Positions 8,161 through 16,534 of a stretch of DNA of 36,401 bases are shown here, piece after piece. Within the stretch, counting starts at the first letter, position 1, and each line of letters starts with the position of its first letter. A program made the position numbers and the translations under genes. The notes under the pieces are model-generated. The model saw nothing but the letters and a program-made list of their open reading frames with translations. It was not told the origin of the DNA and did not search any database. The stretch spans positions 30,760-67,160 of the forward strand of contig DFXX01000041.1 of assembly GCA_002381765.1 (NCBI GenBank), given 5' to 3'. Source of the stretch: Bacteriovoracaceae bacterium UBA4097 (GTDB lineage: Bacteria; Bdellovibrionota; Bacteriovoracia; Bacteriovoracales; Bacteriovoracaceae).

Positions 8161-9660
8161 GTTCCTAAAATCGACTGGGAACTTAATCGTAAAAGTGGTT
8201 CCATCTTGAGAGGAATGGATATTTACTTCACCATGGTGTGCCTCTGTAATGGCTTTCACGACTGTTAGTCCTATCCCCCAGCCCTTTCCTGATATCTCTG
8301 TACTTTGGCCTTGTTGAAAAAAATCAAATAATTTACTTTTATCAGTTTCTAAAAGGGGAGAGCCCTTATTGTGAACACAAAGGCCAATTTGCTTTTCTTC
8401 TGCCTCAATTTTGATAGTGACAGGTTCAGAAGGGGCTCCATATTTAATGGCATTATTACATAGATTCTCCAGAACCCTTCTGACTCCATTTGGTGATAAA
8501 TAGGTAAAGACTTCAGGAGGAGAAATTAACTTAAATCTGTCACCATGAATGGTGGAAAGATCTTCTAACGTTCTAGAGACTATCTCGTATAAATTAATTT
8601 CCTGAGCATCTACCGACATGGGCTTGCCAGCTCTTATTTTACTAGCATCCAATAAGTTTTCGATCATCGAGTTTGCTCGATTGAGATTCTCAATTATCCT
8701 TACGGAATTTGATTGAGCCGGGCCTTCCGGGTGCCTTCTTTTAATCATCTCTGCAGACATTTTGGCGGCCGTCAGAGGTGTTCTGAGGTCATGGGTCAGC
8801 GTGGATACAAAACGATCACGCAGATGGGTTTCTTCTTCCAAGATTTTTTGAATTTCTTTGAGATCATGAATATCTGTATTAGCTCCCACCCATTTGATAA
8901 TCCTGCCTTGGTCATCTCTGATCGGCCTTCCTCTCACAAGATGCCATCTGTACTTACCGTCAGAGCCTCGTCTGAATCTCTGCTCCATTTCAAAATTTTT
9001 TCCGGTTGAAACAGACTCCCTTATCCGAATCCACGTTTTTTCGACATCCTCTGGGTGCATAGGTGAGGTTTCTGGCTCATCCCAGCTGGTACCTCTAGGT
9101 AGAGCTAGATAAGTGTACCACCAGTCATTATACCAATCGACGTAAAAGTCAGGGGTCGCTGTCCATACAATTTGTGGCAAGGCATTAGCAAGTTCTCGAA
9201 AGCGAACTTCACTTTCACGAAGTCGGGATTCAATCTTCTTCTGCTTTTCAAACTGCTGCTTAACAAACTCAGCTCCGGCCTTAGCTAAACCGATGTTTAC
9301 CCCTTCATAGATAATGTCTCTTTCTAAAGCAGAAAGAGTGGACTTTCTCTCAAGGACAATAAAGATGACTTTTCTCAGAATATTATATTCGGCCAGTGAG
9401 TCTTCGATAGAAAAATTAGATTCGTTAGCTCTTTCCGCTCCGTGATGATGAGCAAACCTTATAATCTCTGGTCTAACTTCCTTCATTCCCAATTTTAAGG
9501 CCATGACTAAATCATCTAGAAATTCAGGAATAGAATTGCGTAAACTGGCATAACTTTCCGTTAAAGCAGCTGGGATTTTATCCCGAACTTGTGCTTCCCA
9601 GATCTGAAGAATTTCTGCTTTTGAAGCTTGGAGTAATTCTGCCGCGCTCAGATTTTCCAT
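8107..9660 (-). CDS. Soluble RsbRD-like/PAS sensor histidine kinase
   Basis: 517 residues, no membrane segment. The N-terminus (about 1-140) is all-helical and resembles the RsbRD N-terminal domain family (helices ending in HHHGAERA and IYEGVNIGLAKAG). A PAS domain follows (about 150-275, VDWYNDWWYTYLALPRG...WHLVRGRPI), then HisKA with H290 in THDLRTPLTAAK, and HATPase_c with NLCNNAIKYG and GKGWGIGLTVVK. In the G1 box the usual Asp is replaced by N431 (VHNKGSP), a variant found in a subset of active kinases. The last 18 residues run past the usual end of the domain into the convergent gene. The triple-PAS gene lies 55 nt upstream, so the two may be co-transcribed, although a promoter-like element sits between them. 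Confidence 0.9.
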   Translation of the reverse strand: MENLSAAELLQASKAEILQIWEAQVRDKIPAALTESYASLRNSIPEFLDDLVMALKLGMKEVRPEIIRFAHHHGAERANESNFSIEDSLAEYNILRKVIFIVLERKSTLSALERDIIYEGVNIGLAKAGAEFVKQQFEKQKKIESRLRESEVRFRELANALPQIVWTATPDFYVDWYNDWWYTYLALPRGTSWDEPETSPMHPEDVEKTWIRIRESVSTGKNFEMEQRFRRGSDGKYRWHLVRGRPIRDDQGRIIKWVGANTDIHDLKEIQKILEEETHLRDRFVSTLTHDLRTPLTAAKMSAEMIKRRHPEGPAQSNSVRIIENLNRANSMIENLLDASKIRAGKPMSVDAQEINLYEIVSRTLEDLSTIHGDRFKLISPPEVFTYLSPNGVRRVLENLCNNAIKYGAPSEPVTIKIEAEEKQIGLCVHNKGSPLLETDKSKLFDFFQQGQSTEISGKGWGIGLTVVKAITEAHHGEVNIHSSQDGTTFTIKFPVDFRNLTIRENRQSNSENRAQP

Positions 9661-9681
9661 GAAGAGAGTGTTACTTCTTTT

Positions 9682-9710
9682 GTCTTATTTAGCGATACTC
9701 TCGTGGTCAA
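9682..9710 (-). promoter_or_regulatory. Predicted promoter for the RsbRD-like kinase
   Basis: On the minus strand TTGACC (9710-9705), 17-nt spacer, TAAGAC (9687-9682). It lies at the 3' end of the triple-PAS gene and in the short gap before the kinase ATG at 9660, which has no clear SD. It would allow kinase expression independent of the PAS gene. Confidence 0.35.
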
Positions 9711-9715
9711 AGAGA

Positions 9716-10849
9716 TTATTTTACTGACGCAAGTTTTTGAAGTTGAGTAATTTGTTTTTTTAGCCTTTCATTTTCTTCTCTTAACTTTTCGTACATCGTT
9801 ATTTCATAGCGAAAGCTCAGCATCTCTACTAATTCTCCTTTATCATTATTGATGGGGATGATTATGGAGTCGACCCAATAGTAAGAGCCATCTTTGGCTT
9901 TGTTTTTTATTTTGCCGCGCCAGTTTTTGCCTTCTTTTATGCAGCTCCACATCTCTCTGAAAAATTCTTGGGGATGGTGCCCACTATTTAAAATTCTATG
10001 ATCAGACCCTAGTAGCTCATCCAGGGAATATTGGGAAACACGACAGAATTCCTGGTTGGCGTAGGTTATTTTTCCCCATGAGTCAGTCCTCGCCATGATC
10101 GTGAACTGATCAAGACCTTTTTCAAAAGAAGAAAGCTCTATATTGTTGTTGAGGAAAGCATTTTCTCTTTGCACTTCGGTTGAAATATCTTCTATGAATC
10201 CAGTAGCAGTTTGGCCAGATTCATCTTGTTCATTAAGTTTTCCCAATATTCTCAACCATCTAATATTTTCGGTATTCTCTTGAAGCTCTACCCTGATATC
10301 GAAAGACTGCTTGTTCTCTTTGAGAAGATGGAGACAAGTTTGAAGTTCGGAATTTGAATCTGGTTTTAGTCCTTTTTGATAATCAATCCTCTCTACAACG
10401 TTGTCATTCACATTATTTGGAAAAATAAATTTACCATCTCGGAAATTCATTTCCCAATAACCTAAATGAATATTAAGTCTATTCAGGGATTTAAGATTTT
10501 TCACAAGAGATTGATGCTCAATTTCTTCAGAAATGTCAGTAAGTAATGTTGTATATAAACTTCGACCTTCATCGAAAAGGAGAGAGACTTTCATAGGTCT
10601 GAATTCGGTTGATTTCACTTTTACATTGAGCTGGAAGTTGGCCGCTCTCTTTTCTTTGGCACAAGCCCTCACTTGATCCTTAAAAAAATCTCGATGTTTA
10701 TTATGAATGATGTCTAGAATGTTCGACTCTTTACTCGTGAGATGAATTTTATTCGACCAATCAGGACAGTATTCTAAGATCTTCCCCTTCTCATCGAAAC
10801 TGCAGCATAGCCCTTGATGGGAGTTCACTAACCGTAGATCTAAGTTCAC
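9716..10849 (-). CDS. Triple-PAS protein without output domain
   Basis: 377 residues, GTG start with AGAGGT upstream. Three PAS-like domains are read: about 1-115, 120-235 (ending GFIEDIS) and 245-360. The third is a classic Aer/redox-type PAS (ITYANQEFCRVSQYSLDELLG, then HPQEFFREMW, then WRGKIKNKAKDGSYYWVDSIIIPI), a fold that often binds FAD or another small ligand. The protein ends in a short coiled coil (REENERLKKQITQLQKL) with no kinase, GGDEF, EAL or methyl-accepting domain. It could act as a separate sensory subunit of the histidine kinase encoded 55 nt downstream; that is inference from gene order. Confidence 0.8.
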   Translation of the reverse strand: MNLDLRLVNSHQGLCCSFDEKGKILEYCPDWSNKIHLTSKESNILDIIHNKHRDFFKDQVRACAKEKRAANFQLNVKVKSTEFRPMKVSLLFDEGRSLYTTLLTDISEEIEHQSLVKNLKSLNRLNIHLGYWEMNFRDGKFIFPNNVNDNVVERIDYQKGLKPDSNSELQTCLHLLKENKQSFDIRVELQENTENIRWLRILGKLNEQDESGQTATGFIEDISTEVQRENAFLNNNIELSSFEKGLDQFTIMARTDSWGKITYANQEFCRVSQYSLDELLGSDHRILNSGHHPQEFFREMWSCIKEGKNWRGKIKNKAKDGSYYWVDSIIIPINNDKGELVEMLSFRYEITMYEKLREENERLKKQITQLQKLASVK

Positions 10850-11059
10850 TTTTACCTCTTATTTCGAGTGCTACCTTATCGTGTAACCTTTAGGTAAACT
10901 TAAGATAAAAGAAGGAAAGTCGCTATAAGTTGAGTATATCGGAACAGCTTTCTCTGAGCTCGTCGTCGTCTTCTGCAATTGCTCCTGGGTTAATGGATGC
11001 TGGGAGGAAGTATGAATCCCCGGTAGGTTTTGCCTACCAGAGATTCAGTAGAGAGTTAA

Positions 11060-11584
11060 CTATTCGTTATAATAAGATCCAAAAACGAGTACTTCTTGCT
11101 CAATTCTATCGATGATAATGAGTACATTTCCAGCTGAGAAATGGTCTGAGAGAGTAGCAGAGTAGATATCGGTATTATCCGTCGCTGCAATGTCTGAGAC
11201 CAGTCTATCAATAAGAGATTTTGCACTCTGATCAATTCTTGTATTACGAAGAGCTGAGTTCACGGCATGTGAGACAGAAAGAGAATTTTTGCGAACAGCA
11301 CTAAGATCTAAATCTCTGAAGCCTTGATTCAAGGCCAGTCCCAGGACCATTTTAGCGATGGCCTTGGAATTCTCTTTGTTGGACCAGTCATGGACCTTGT
11401 AAGTCCCTTGAACGAACTTATTAAGTGGGCCCATTGAAAAGTGAGACTTCAGCTCTTCGGTCGACAGAGAAATCGGTGATAGTTCATGACTATTAGCTTC
11501 TTGAATACGCTGAAAGTTCGCTGCAAAAGCATTACTCATAACGAGGACTGCGCAAGCAATTAAGAATAAATTCAACTTTTTCAT
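11060..11584 (-). CDS. Secreted protein of unknown function
   Basis: 174 residues with a good signal peptide (MKKLNLFLIACAVLVMSNAFA) and a strong SD (AAGGAG) seven bases before ATG. The mature part is mainly helical and ends in a hydrophobic beta-like stretch (GNVLIIIDRIEQEVLVFGSYYNE). No family is recognised. It stands alone: the nearest genes are divergent (N-acetyltransferase) and a same-strand PAS gene 210 bp further down. The 210-bp gap holds a 6-bp hairpin at 11022-11038 but no convincing terminator. Confidence 0.6.
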   Translation of the reverse strand: MKKLNLFLIACAVLVMSNAFAANFQRIQEANSHELSPISLSTEELKSHFSMGPLNKFVQGTYKVHDWSNKENSKAIAKMVLGLALNQGFRDLDLSAVRKNSLSVSHAVNSALRNTRIDQSAKSLIDRLVSDIAATDNTDIYSATLSDHFSAGNVLIIIDRIEQEVLVFGSYYNE

Positions 11585-11822
11585 GATTATCTCCTTCGAT
11601 TAGTGATTTGCTGCTGATTTAGCAAAAGGAATTCGGATTGGCCTATTAAGAGTGTGTTAAGGTAAATTATTCATGTTCTCTAGTTCCCTTGTCGGCTTCG
11701 CTAAAATGTGGCTTTGCATGTTTTTTGGAACTTGCCAAAGCTCTTTCCAAGTGTCGTTAACCGTAAGCGTATTCCCTTTACCTATGCTAGAGCTAGTATG
11801 AAGTTTTTAGTCATCATATAAA

Positions 11823-11828
11823 TATAAT
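11823..11828 (+). promoter_or_regulatory. Possible -10 element of the N-acetyltransferase operon
   Basis: A perfect TATAAT sits 35 bp before the ATG at 11864, but no good -35 is found 16-18 bp upstream. The rest of the 279-bp gap (11585-11863) contains only short inverted repeats (TTGGAA...TTCCAA near 11730-11755) with no clear meaning. Confidence 0.28.
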
Positions 11829-11863
11829 ACCCGTTACTGAGAGGGCCCTAGGAAAAGGTAAAT

Positions 11864-12625
11864 ATGAACATCGATCACTATTTGAGTGTTTTAGAAGTAA
11901 AAAACCGTGCTCCCTCTTTAGATTTTTTAAATGATCTCATCAAGGCTCACTTAAAAAGCATTAGCTTCAACAACCTTGCCGTATATTTTAGACCTGGTCA
12001 GATCTTAAACCTAGAACTCGACCCTCTTTTTGAGAAGGTCATTCTAAATCGGGAAGGTGGTTATTGTTTTGAAAACAATAAGGTCTTCTTCTACCTGCTA
12101 AAAAATCTTGGATTTGATGTGAGTCCATTTGCAGCACGAGTCCTCTATGGCCAATCAGGCGACATCCCTCGCACCCATAGAATGACTGTGGTGGTTCTAG
12201 ACGGAAAAAGATATGTTGCCGATGTAGGGTTCGGGCGTTTTACACCTCCAGTGGCGGTGCCTTTTGAAAGTGAAGAACCAGGATTATTCAGCATTGAAAA
12301 GAAAAGCGATAGCTATCTTCTCCAAGTTCAAAAAGATGATGAAAAATTCTCACTTTATAATTTTGATGAGGGCCACTACCAGGAGTCGGATTTTTTTGTA
12401 GCAAATTACTACACAAATACTCATCCGAACTCAAAGTTTGTAAAGAATCTGATTCTCTCCAGGCAAGAAGAGGGAGTGGTGGAATTGATTAATGGAAAGA
12501 TTTATAGTCGCATAACGGGTAAGGAGAGAGAAGATATGGAGATCAAGGGGAGTGAGGAATTCTCGTCTATTCTCAAAAAATTTGGTATTCAGAAAAACTT
12601 TGATTTTAATAAATTGTATTTATGA
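11864..12625 (+). CDS. Arylamine N-acetyltransferase
   Basis: 253 residues. The NAT catalytic triad is visible: C68 in GGYCFENN, H105 in RTHRMTVVV and D120 in YVADVGFG. These enzymes transfer acetyl from acetyl-CoA to arylamines and hydrazines in the cytoplasm and act in xenobiotic or secondary metabolism. The length is close to the family's usual 260-280. SD AAAGG stands about 5 nt before ATG. The next gene overlaps by 4 nt (ATGA), so the pair is translationally coupled. Confidence 0.9.
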   Translation: MNIDHYLSVLEVKNRAPSLDFLNDLIKAHLKSISFNNLAVYFRPGQILNLELDPLFEKVILNREGGYCFENNKVFFYLLKNLGFDVSPFAARVLYGQSGDIPRTHRMTVVVLDGKRYVADVGFGRFTPPVAVPFESEEPGLFSIEKKSDSYLLQVQKDDEKFSLYNFDEGHYQESDFFVANYYTNTHPNSKFVKNLILSRQEEGVVELINGKIYSRITGKEREDMEIKGSEEFSSILKKFGIQKNFDFNKLYL

Positions 12626-13173
12626 AAGTAACTATTTTTAAGGATAAGCATTCCCTTCGCCAATGGTTTGAAAAGAACCATGAAAAAAAATCGGAGATTT
12701 GGATAGGCTTCTATAAAAAATCATCTGGCATGACAGGCGTCTCCTATGATGAAGCACTTGATGTCGCTCTTTGCTTTGGCTGGATCGATGGCATCAGAAA
12801 AAGTATCGATGAGGTCAGCTACTGCAATCGATATACTCCCAGAACAGCTCGTAGTAAGTGGTCAAAGATTAACACGGAAAAAGTTCAGCGGTTGATAAAG
12901 GAGAACCTCATGATGCCCTCTGGCCTGAAAGCTGTGGATGAAGCTAAGGCCGATGGTCGTTGGGAGAAGGCCTATGATTCTCCCAAAAACGCAACAGTCC
13001 CTTCTGATTTCATGAAAGAATTGAATAAGAATAAAAAAGCTCTTTCAGCTTTTAAGAAGTTGAGTAAGCAGAAACTCTTTTCGATTTCTTATAAACTACA
13101 GAATTCTGTGAAGCCTGAAACCCGAGAACGCTGGATAAAAAAGTTTATTCAAGAACTATTGCTGGATAGTTAA
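12622..13173 (+). CDS. YdeI/OmpD-associated family protein
   Basis: 183 residues with the family hallmarks: SEIWIGFYKKSSG, VSYDEALDVALCFGWIDG, then YCNRYTPR.....WSKIN and the helical tail. Family members are soluble, and some have been linked to resistance to antimicrobial peptides or bacteriocins; the biochemical role is not established. Coupled to the N-acetyltransferase through an ATGA overlap, which suggests a common response to toxic small molecules (inference). No clear terminator follows; the 178 bp to the tRNA hold only the weak hairpin annotated separately. Confidence 0.83.
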   Translation: MKVTIFKDKHSLRQWFEKNHEKKSEIWIGFYKKSSGMTGVSYDEALDVALCFGWIDGIRKSIDEVSYCNRYTPRTARSKWSKINTEKVQRLIKENLMMPSGLKAVDEAKADGRWEKAYDSPKNATVPSDFMKELNKNKKALSAFKKLSKQKLFSISYKLQNSVKPETRERWIKKFIQELLLDS

Positions 13174-13273
13174 TCCTTCTCTAACTCATACGATAAAAAT
13201 TTATTTTCACTCTTAAGGCAACAATATCCTAGGCTCACCTTATAGTTAGGCTAGTAAGAATCAGATTGGGCAT

Positions 13274-13299
13274 AAAAAAGTCCTTAGCAGCGAAGCTGC
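13274..13299 (-). terminator. Weak candidate terminator after tRNA-Asp
   Basis: Minus strand: GCAGC-TTC-GCTGC stem (13299-13287), then TAAGGAC and six T residues (13279-13274). The gap between stem and T-run is longer than usual and the stem is only 5 bp. Confidence 0.28.
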
Positions 13300-13352
13300 A
13301 TCAGAAACCAGTAGTCTCGAGCTTATGAACGGAATGTAATGGAGTTAAAAAA

Positions 13353-13429
13353 TGGCGGGAGAGACGGGACTCGAACCCGCGGCCTTCTGCGTGACAGGCA
13401 GACGTTATAACCAACTTAACTACTCCCCC
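13353..13429 (-). tRNA. tRNA-Asp (anticodon GTC)
   Basis: A 77-nt cloverleaf on the minus strand. The acceptor stem GGGGGAG pairs with CTCTCCC (one G-U), the D arm holds GTTGGTT, the anticodon loop is CTGTCAC with GTC at 13395-13393 on a TCTGC/GCAGA stem, and the T arm is CGGGTTCGAGTCCCG. The discriminator is G73, the Asp identity base, and CCA is encoded in the gene. A strong promoter lies directly upstream. Confidence 0.97.
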
Positions 13430-13448
13430 GGAGTGTAAATGTTCATCA

Positions 13449-13477
13449 AATATAAGGATTACATGTGTAGTCGTCAA
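13449..13477 (-). promoter_or_regulatory. Promoter of tRNA-Asp
   Basis: Minus strand TTGACG (13477-13472), exactly 17 nt spacer, TATATT (13454-13449). The predicted start is about 13 nt before the mature tRNA 5' end. This is one of the best sigma-70-type matches in the window. Confidence 0.65.
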
Positions 13478-13518
13478 GGATATTTAAGAAAAAATCGCAC
13501 AATGCTGCTTGCGCCATA

Positions 13519-13527
13519 TGCTATAAT
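13519..13527 (+). promoter_or_regulatory. Extended -10 promoter of the SDR gene
   Basis: TGCTATAAT, a perfect extended -10 (TG-n-TATAAT), with predicted start near 13534 and a 17-nt leader carrying AAGGA before the ATG at 13551. No consensus -35 is seen, as is usual for extended -10 promoters. It is divergent from the tRNA-Asp promoter. Confidence 0.55.
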
Positions 13528-13550
13528 CCCGCATCTCAAAGGAAATCTCT

Positions 13551-14306
13551 ATGAAGTCGGTTTTTATTACAGGTGGAACGACAGGAATGGGCATGGAATT
13601 GGCCAAGCACTACCTCTCACTAGGCTGGAAGGTCGGGGTTTGTGGCAGAGATAGGCTGAAGTTTGAAGAAAACTTCTCACTTCATCGGGATAATGTGGAT
13701 TTTTATCTGGTGGATGTAGCTAATCGGGAAGAATTGCAAAAGGCGATCCTGAACTTTTCAAAGACCATTGGACTGGATCTTTTAATTGCCAATGCGGGAA
13801 TTGGTTATAAATCGAAAACCCGGGTTCCGGATTTTGAGTATAGCTATAAGATGGTTCACGTGAATTTTTTGGGTGTAATGTACGCCTTTGAGACGGCCTT
13901 AAGTATCATGATTCCGAGAGGGACGGGACACTTAGTGGCGATCTCTTCTATCGCTGGTTATAACGGTCTGCCTGGGGTCTCGGCCTATAGTGCGACTAAG
14001 GCGGCGGTTTTAAAGTATTGCGAGTCCTTGAACCTGGATATGAAGCAGTTTAATATTGATGTAACGGCCATTTGTCCGGGTTTTGTGGATACTCCTCTGA
14101 CTCAGGGGAATCATCATCCCATGCCTTTTTTGATGAATGCCCCGAAGGCCGCAAAGCTCATTGCTCGAGCGATTCAGAAGAAAAAGATGGTTTATGCCTT
14201 TCCTTTTTTCTTCTCAACGCTGGTGCGCATACTGAGCATGCTGCCGCGGACTTGTTATCGAAGGCTGATGAATATTAAGACGCTTAATTATAGTAAGGAG
14301 TCGTAA
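13551..14306 (+). CDS. Short-chain dehydrogenase/reductase (SDR)
   Basis: 251 residues, classical SDR. The cofactor-binding motif TGGTTGMG is at residues 7-14, NAG at 81-83, catalytic Ser around 132-133 (ISSIAG), and Y146/K150 in the YxxxK motif (YSATK). The Rossmann fold with R33 after the second strand (CGRDR) suggests NADP(H). The C-terminal part (FPFFFSTLVRILSMLP) is hydrophobic, as in SDRs acting on lipid-like substrates. The substrate cannot be told. The small lipoprotein gene starts directly after the stop codon, so they share an mRNA. Confidence 0.9.
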   Translation: MKSVFITGGTTGMGMELAKHYLSLGWKVGVCGRDRLKFEENFSLHRDNVDFYLVDVANREELQKAILNFSKTIGLDLLIANAGIGYKSKTRVPDFEYSYKMVHVNFLGVMYAFETALSIMIPRGTGHLVAISSIAGYNGLPGVSAYSATKAAVLKYCESLNLDMKQFNIDVTAICPGFVDTPLTQGNHHPMPFLMNAPKAAKLIARAIQKKKMVYAFPFFFSTLVRILSMLPRTCYRRLMNIKTLNYSKES

Positions 14307-14537
14307 ATGAAATATGTTTTAGTGGTTTTGGTGCTTTCTTCATTCTCGCTAGTGGGCTGTAATAAACAGGAAACGAAGTCTGAAACTTCTGCTGCTAAAG
14401 CTGTTAGTGGGCAGGAAGCCGGTAGTGAATGGACGAAGACAGAGGAGGATTGTGACGATAAGGCCAAGAAGCCAGTGGAAATTACTCCTGAATCTGTGAG
14501 TTTATCTGGTGGAGATGCTGGTTGCACTCTTGAGTGA
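14307..14537 (+). CDS. Small lipoprotein
   Basis: 76 residues. The signal peptide ends in a perfect lipobox (SLVGC, lipidated C18). The mature part is acidic and hydrophilic, with two further cysteines (C50 region TEEDCDD, and AGC near the C-terminus) that could form a disulfide. It starts at the base after the SDR stop codon, with AAGGAG inside the SDR tail as ribosome-binding site. No known domain. Confidence 0.7.
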   Translation: MKYVLVVLVLSSFSLVGCNKQETKSETSAAKAVSGQEAGSEWTKTEEDCDDKAKKPVEITPESVSLSGGDAGCTLE

Positions 14538-14617
14538 TATGTAATTTTTTCTGAAACTAAGGGGCACTGTCAAAGTTGTGGTATATCTCCGGCCACGTAA
14601 AATCCAAGGAGTCCCTA

Positions 14618-14929
14618 ATGAAACTTATAGCAGTTGCCCTTCTTTCTCTTTCCGCCTTCTCAGCTTTTGCAGTTTCTCCCAAAGCAAAAATAGCTGAAAT
14701 TCAGTATTACCAAAATGCAAAGTGTACTTTGGTAGAGCAATCTAAACCTATTTGTGTAGGTTCGGTTAACCCTGATTATCACATGCTCAGAAGCTGCACT
14801 CATACTGAAACTTATCACTGTATGGGTGAGGAAGCAGATTTTGGTGTAAAGTTAAGAGTGAAAGAATCTTATAACTTTGAATCAGACAGACGTGAGAAGA
14901 ATGTTACTTCTGTAACTCGTATTAATTAA
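14618..14929 (+). CDS. Small secreted cysteine-containing protein
   Basis: 103 residues from the ATG at 14618, chosen over the in-frame ATG at 14576 because AAGGAG lies 8 nt upstream and the protein then begins with a Sec signal peptide (MKLIAVALLSLSAFSAFA). The mature part has four cysteines (KCTL, ICVG, SCTH, HCMG), probably two disulfides, and a basic beta-like tail. The family is not recognised. Its end overlaps the convergent ExoD-family gene by 8 bp. Confidence 0.62.
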   Translation: MKLIAVALLSLSAFSAFAVSPKAKIAEIQYYQNAKCTLVEQSKPICVGSVNPDYHMLRSCTHTETYHCMGEEADFGVKLRVKESYNFESDRREKNVTSVTRIN

Positions 14930-15512
14930 GCCACCCATGAACCTGTTCCATGATCAGGTGATATGAGAACATGGCCATCCAGATAACAGTAAGAGCAATC
15001 CCATGACCCATCAAGAGGAGGATAATATCCTCCTCTAATAATCCCACGCAAATTAAGAAAATACTGAGTGCCGGAACCAGATTTGAGAATGGAATAGGGA
15101 GAGGTAAGGATAAAAATCCTGCCGAAAGGACAATCGATAGCCCGCACAGAATGTGGCTAAGCCTGGAATTTACAATAGGGTTTTTAAAGGCTGAAATCTT
15201 AGCAGTAAAGTTACTAAACTTTATAGCTACCTTTTTAATATGGGCAAATTTCTCGTGAGAGATGACAACTCGCTTAAGTCTTTTGGTAAGAAGAGGCTTA
15301 CTCCAAAAAACCAAACCTATTCCTTGAAGCAGAACAATGAGTCCTAGGATACTAGAGAGACCAGGGATGGGAATTGGCTGCATAAAAGGCATTATTGCGA
15401 CTAGGCAAAGAATAAGAAGAGCTTCGCCTTCAACTCGATCCACAATTTCACCAAGTGTAATAACTTCGAAAGTTTCAACTTCATTCAAGGCAGTAATTAA
15501 TCTCTCGCTCAT
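14922..15512 (-). CDS. ExoD family membrane protein
   Basis: 196 residues. The ExoD (exopolysaccharide synthesis) family pattern is clear: a cytoplasmic N-terminus, PFMQPIPIPGLSSILG at the first hairpin, and the repeat-like LPLPIPFSNLVPALSIFLICVGLLEED later, with four to five membrane segments. ExoD was named from rhizobial mutants in exopolysaccharide and alkali tolerance; its molecular activity is unknown. The next gene, divergent from it, belongs to the TerC/Alx family, whose Alx members are alkali-inducible, so a shared envelope or pH role is possible but only inferred. Confidence 0.87.
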   Translation of the reverse strand: MSERLITALNEVETFEVITLGEIVDRVEGEALLILCLVAIMPFMQPIPIPGLSSILGLIVLLQGIGLVFWSKPLLTKRLKRVVISHEKFAHIKKVAIKFSNFTAKISAFKNPIVNSRLSHILCGLSIVLSAGFLSLPLPIPFSNLVPALSIFLICVGLLEEDIILLLMGHGIALTVIWMAMFSYHLIMEQVHGWLN

Positions 15513-15601
15513 AATGCAACAAACCTTAACTAATCTATTTCGATGACAAGGCCCTATCTTGATGACTAGAATACCAACAATGAATTAATGAGGAAACGTT
15601 T

Positions 15602-16534
15602 ATGGCCTATGACACTTCTCCCTATATCTGGATTGGTTTTATTGTCTTTGTACTAGTCGTACTTAGTTTGGACCTTGGAGTCTTTCATAAGAAATCACAT
15701 AGCGTTGGTTTTAAAGAATCTATAATTTGGTCAGGAGTATGGATTGCTCTGGCCTTAGCTTTCAACGTTATTATTCTTTACTGGCGCGGGGAAGCTGACT
15801 TCATGCTTTTTCTCACGGGCTATGTCATTGAAAAATCCCTTTCCGTGGATAATCTCTTCGTCTTCCTTTTAATATTTAGTTATTTCAAAATTCCCAATCA
15901 GTATCAGCATAAAGTCCTCTTCTATGGAATCTTAGGAGCGTTGGTCATGAGGGCCTTCTTTATTTGGGCCGGTATCGCTATCCTAGAGAAGTTCACTTGG
16001 GTTATCTACATCTTCGGTGCTTTCCTGGTGTTCTCAGGGATCAAGATGCTTCGTCCCGAATCGGATGAGCATGATCTGGAGAAGAGCTGGGTCATAACCT
16101 GGACAAAGAAAATTTTCCCAACATCACCTCATTTTCATGAAGATAAGTTTTTTGTGAAGCTTAATGGTGTTTGGACAGTGACTCCGCTCTTTATTACTCT
16201 TATTTTTGTGGAGTTCTCTGACTTGGTTTTTGCCATCGATTCTATTCCGGCAATTATCGGTATTACCAATGATCCCTTCCTGGTCTTTACTTCAAACGTC
16301 TTTGCTATTCTGGGATTGCGATCGCTTTACTTTGCCCTGAAAGGCTTTGCCGATATGTTCCACTATTTGAAGTATGGTCTCTCATTGATCCTGATCTTCA
16401 TTGGTGTGAAGATGCTTGTGTCGCATTACTATCATGTGCCAGTGGGAATTACGATGGCGGTGATCTTTACGGTACTACTTGGGTCGGTATTGGCTTCAGT
16501 ACTTAGTAATCGTAAAAAGAAAGGCTTAACCTAA
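15602..16534 (+). CDS. TerC/Alx family integral membrane protein
   Basis: 310 residues, eight to nine membrane helices. The two inverted-repeat motifs of the family are present: EKSLSVDNLFVF near residue 78 and VEFSDLVFAIDSIPAI near residue 205, with acidic residues within the membrane expected to bind a divalent cation. Length and sequence fit the Alx subgroup (about 320 residues), linked to manganese homeostasis in E. coli. SD GAGG precedes the ATG. The 89-bp upstream gap is too short for, and shows no sign of, the yybP-ykoY manganese riboswitch often found before alx-like genes. It overlaps the convergent TM2 gene by 9 bp. Confidence 0.88.
   Translation: MAYDTSPYIWIGFIVFVLVVLSLDLGVFHKKSHSVGFKESIIWSGVWIALALAFNVIILYWRGEADFMLFLTGYVIEKSLSVDNLFVFLLIFSYFKIPNQYQHKVLFYGILGALVMRAFFIWAGIAILEKFTWVIYIFGAFLVFSGIKMLRPESDEHDLEKSWVITWTKKIFPTSPHFHEDKFFVKLNGVWTVTPLFITLIFVEFSDLVFAIDSIPAIIGITNDPFLVFTSNVFAILGLRSLYFALKGFADMFHYLKYGLSLILIFIGVKMLVSHYYHVPVGITMAVIFTVLLGSVLASVLSNRKKKGLT

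Noticed and set aside
11022..11038. 6-bp hairpin GGTAGG-TTTTG-CCTACC as terminator of the secreted-protein gene
   Set aside because: No T-run on either strand and a short stem; too weak to list.
10930..11115. Plus-strand frame starting with a Ser-rich run
   Set aside because: No SD, serine run from a TCG repeat, overlaps the real secreted-protein gene on the other strand; no protein-like features.
13439..13654. Plus-strand frame overlapping the tRNA promoter and SDR start
   Set aside because: It crosses two strong promoters and runs out of frame through the SDR gene, which has a clear SD and motifs.
15513..15601. Possible manganese (yybP-ykoY) riboswitch before the TerC/Alx gene
   Set aside because: The gap is only 89 bp with no recognisable riboswitch motif or terminator.
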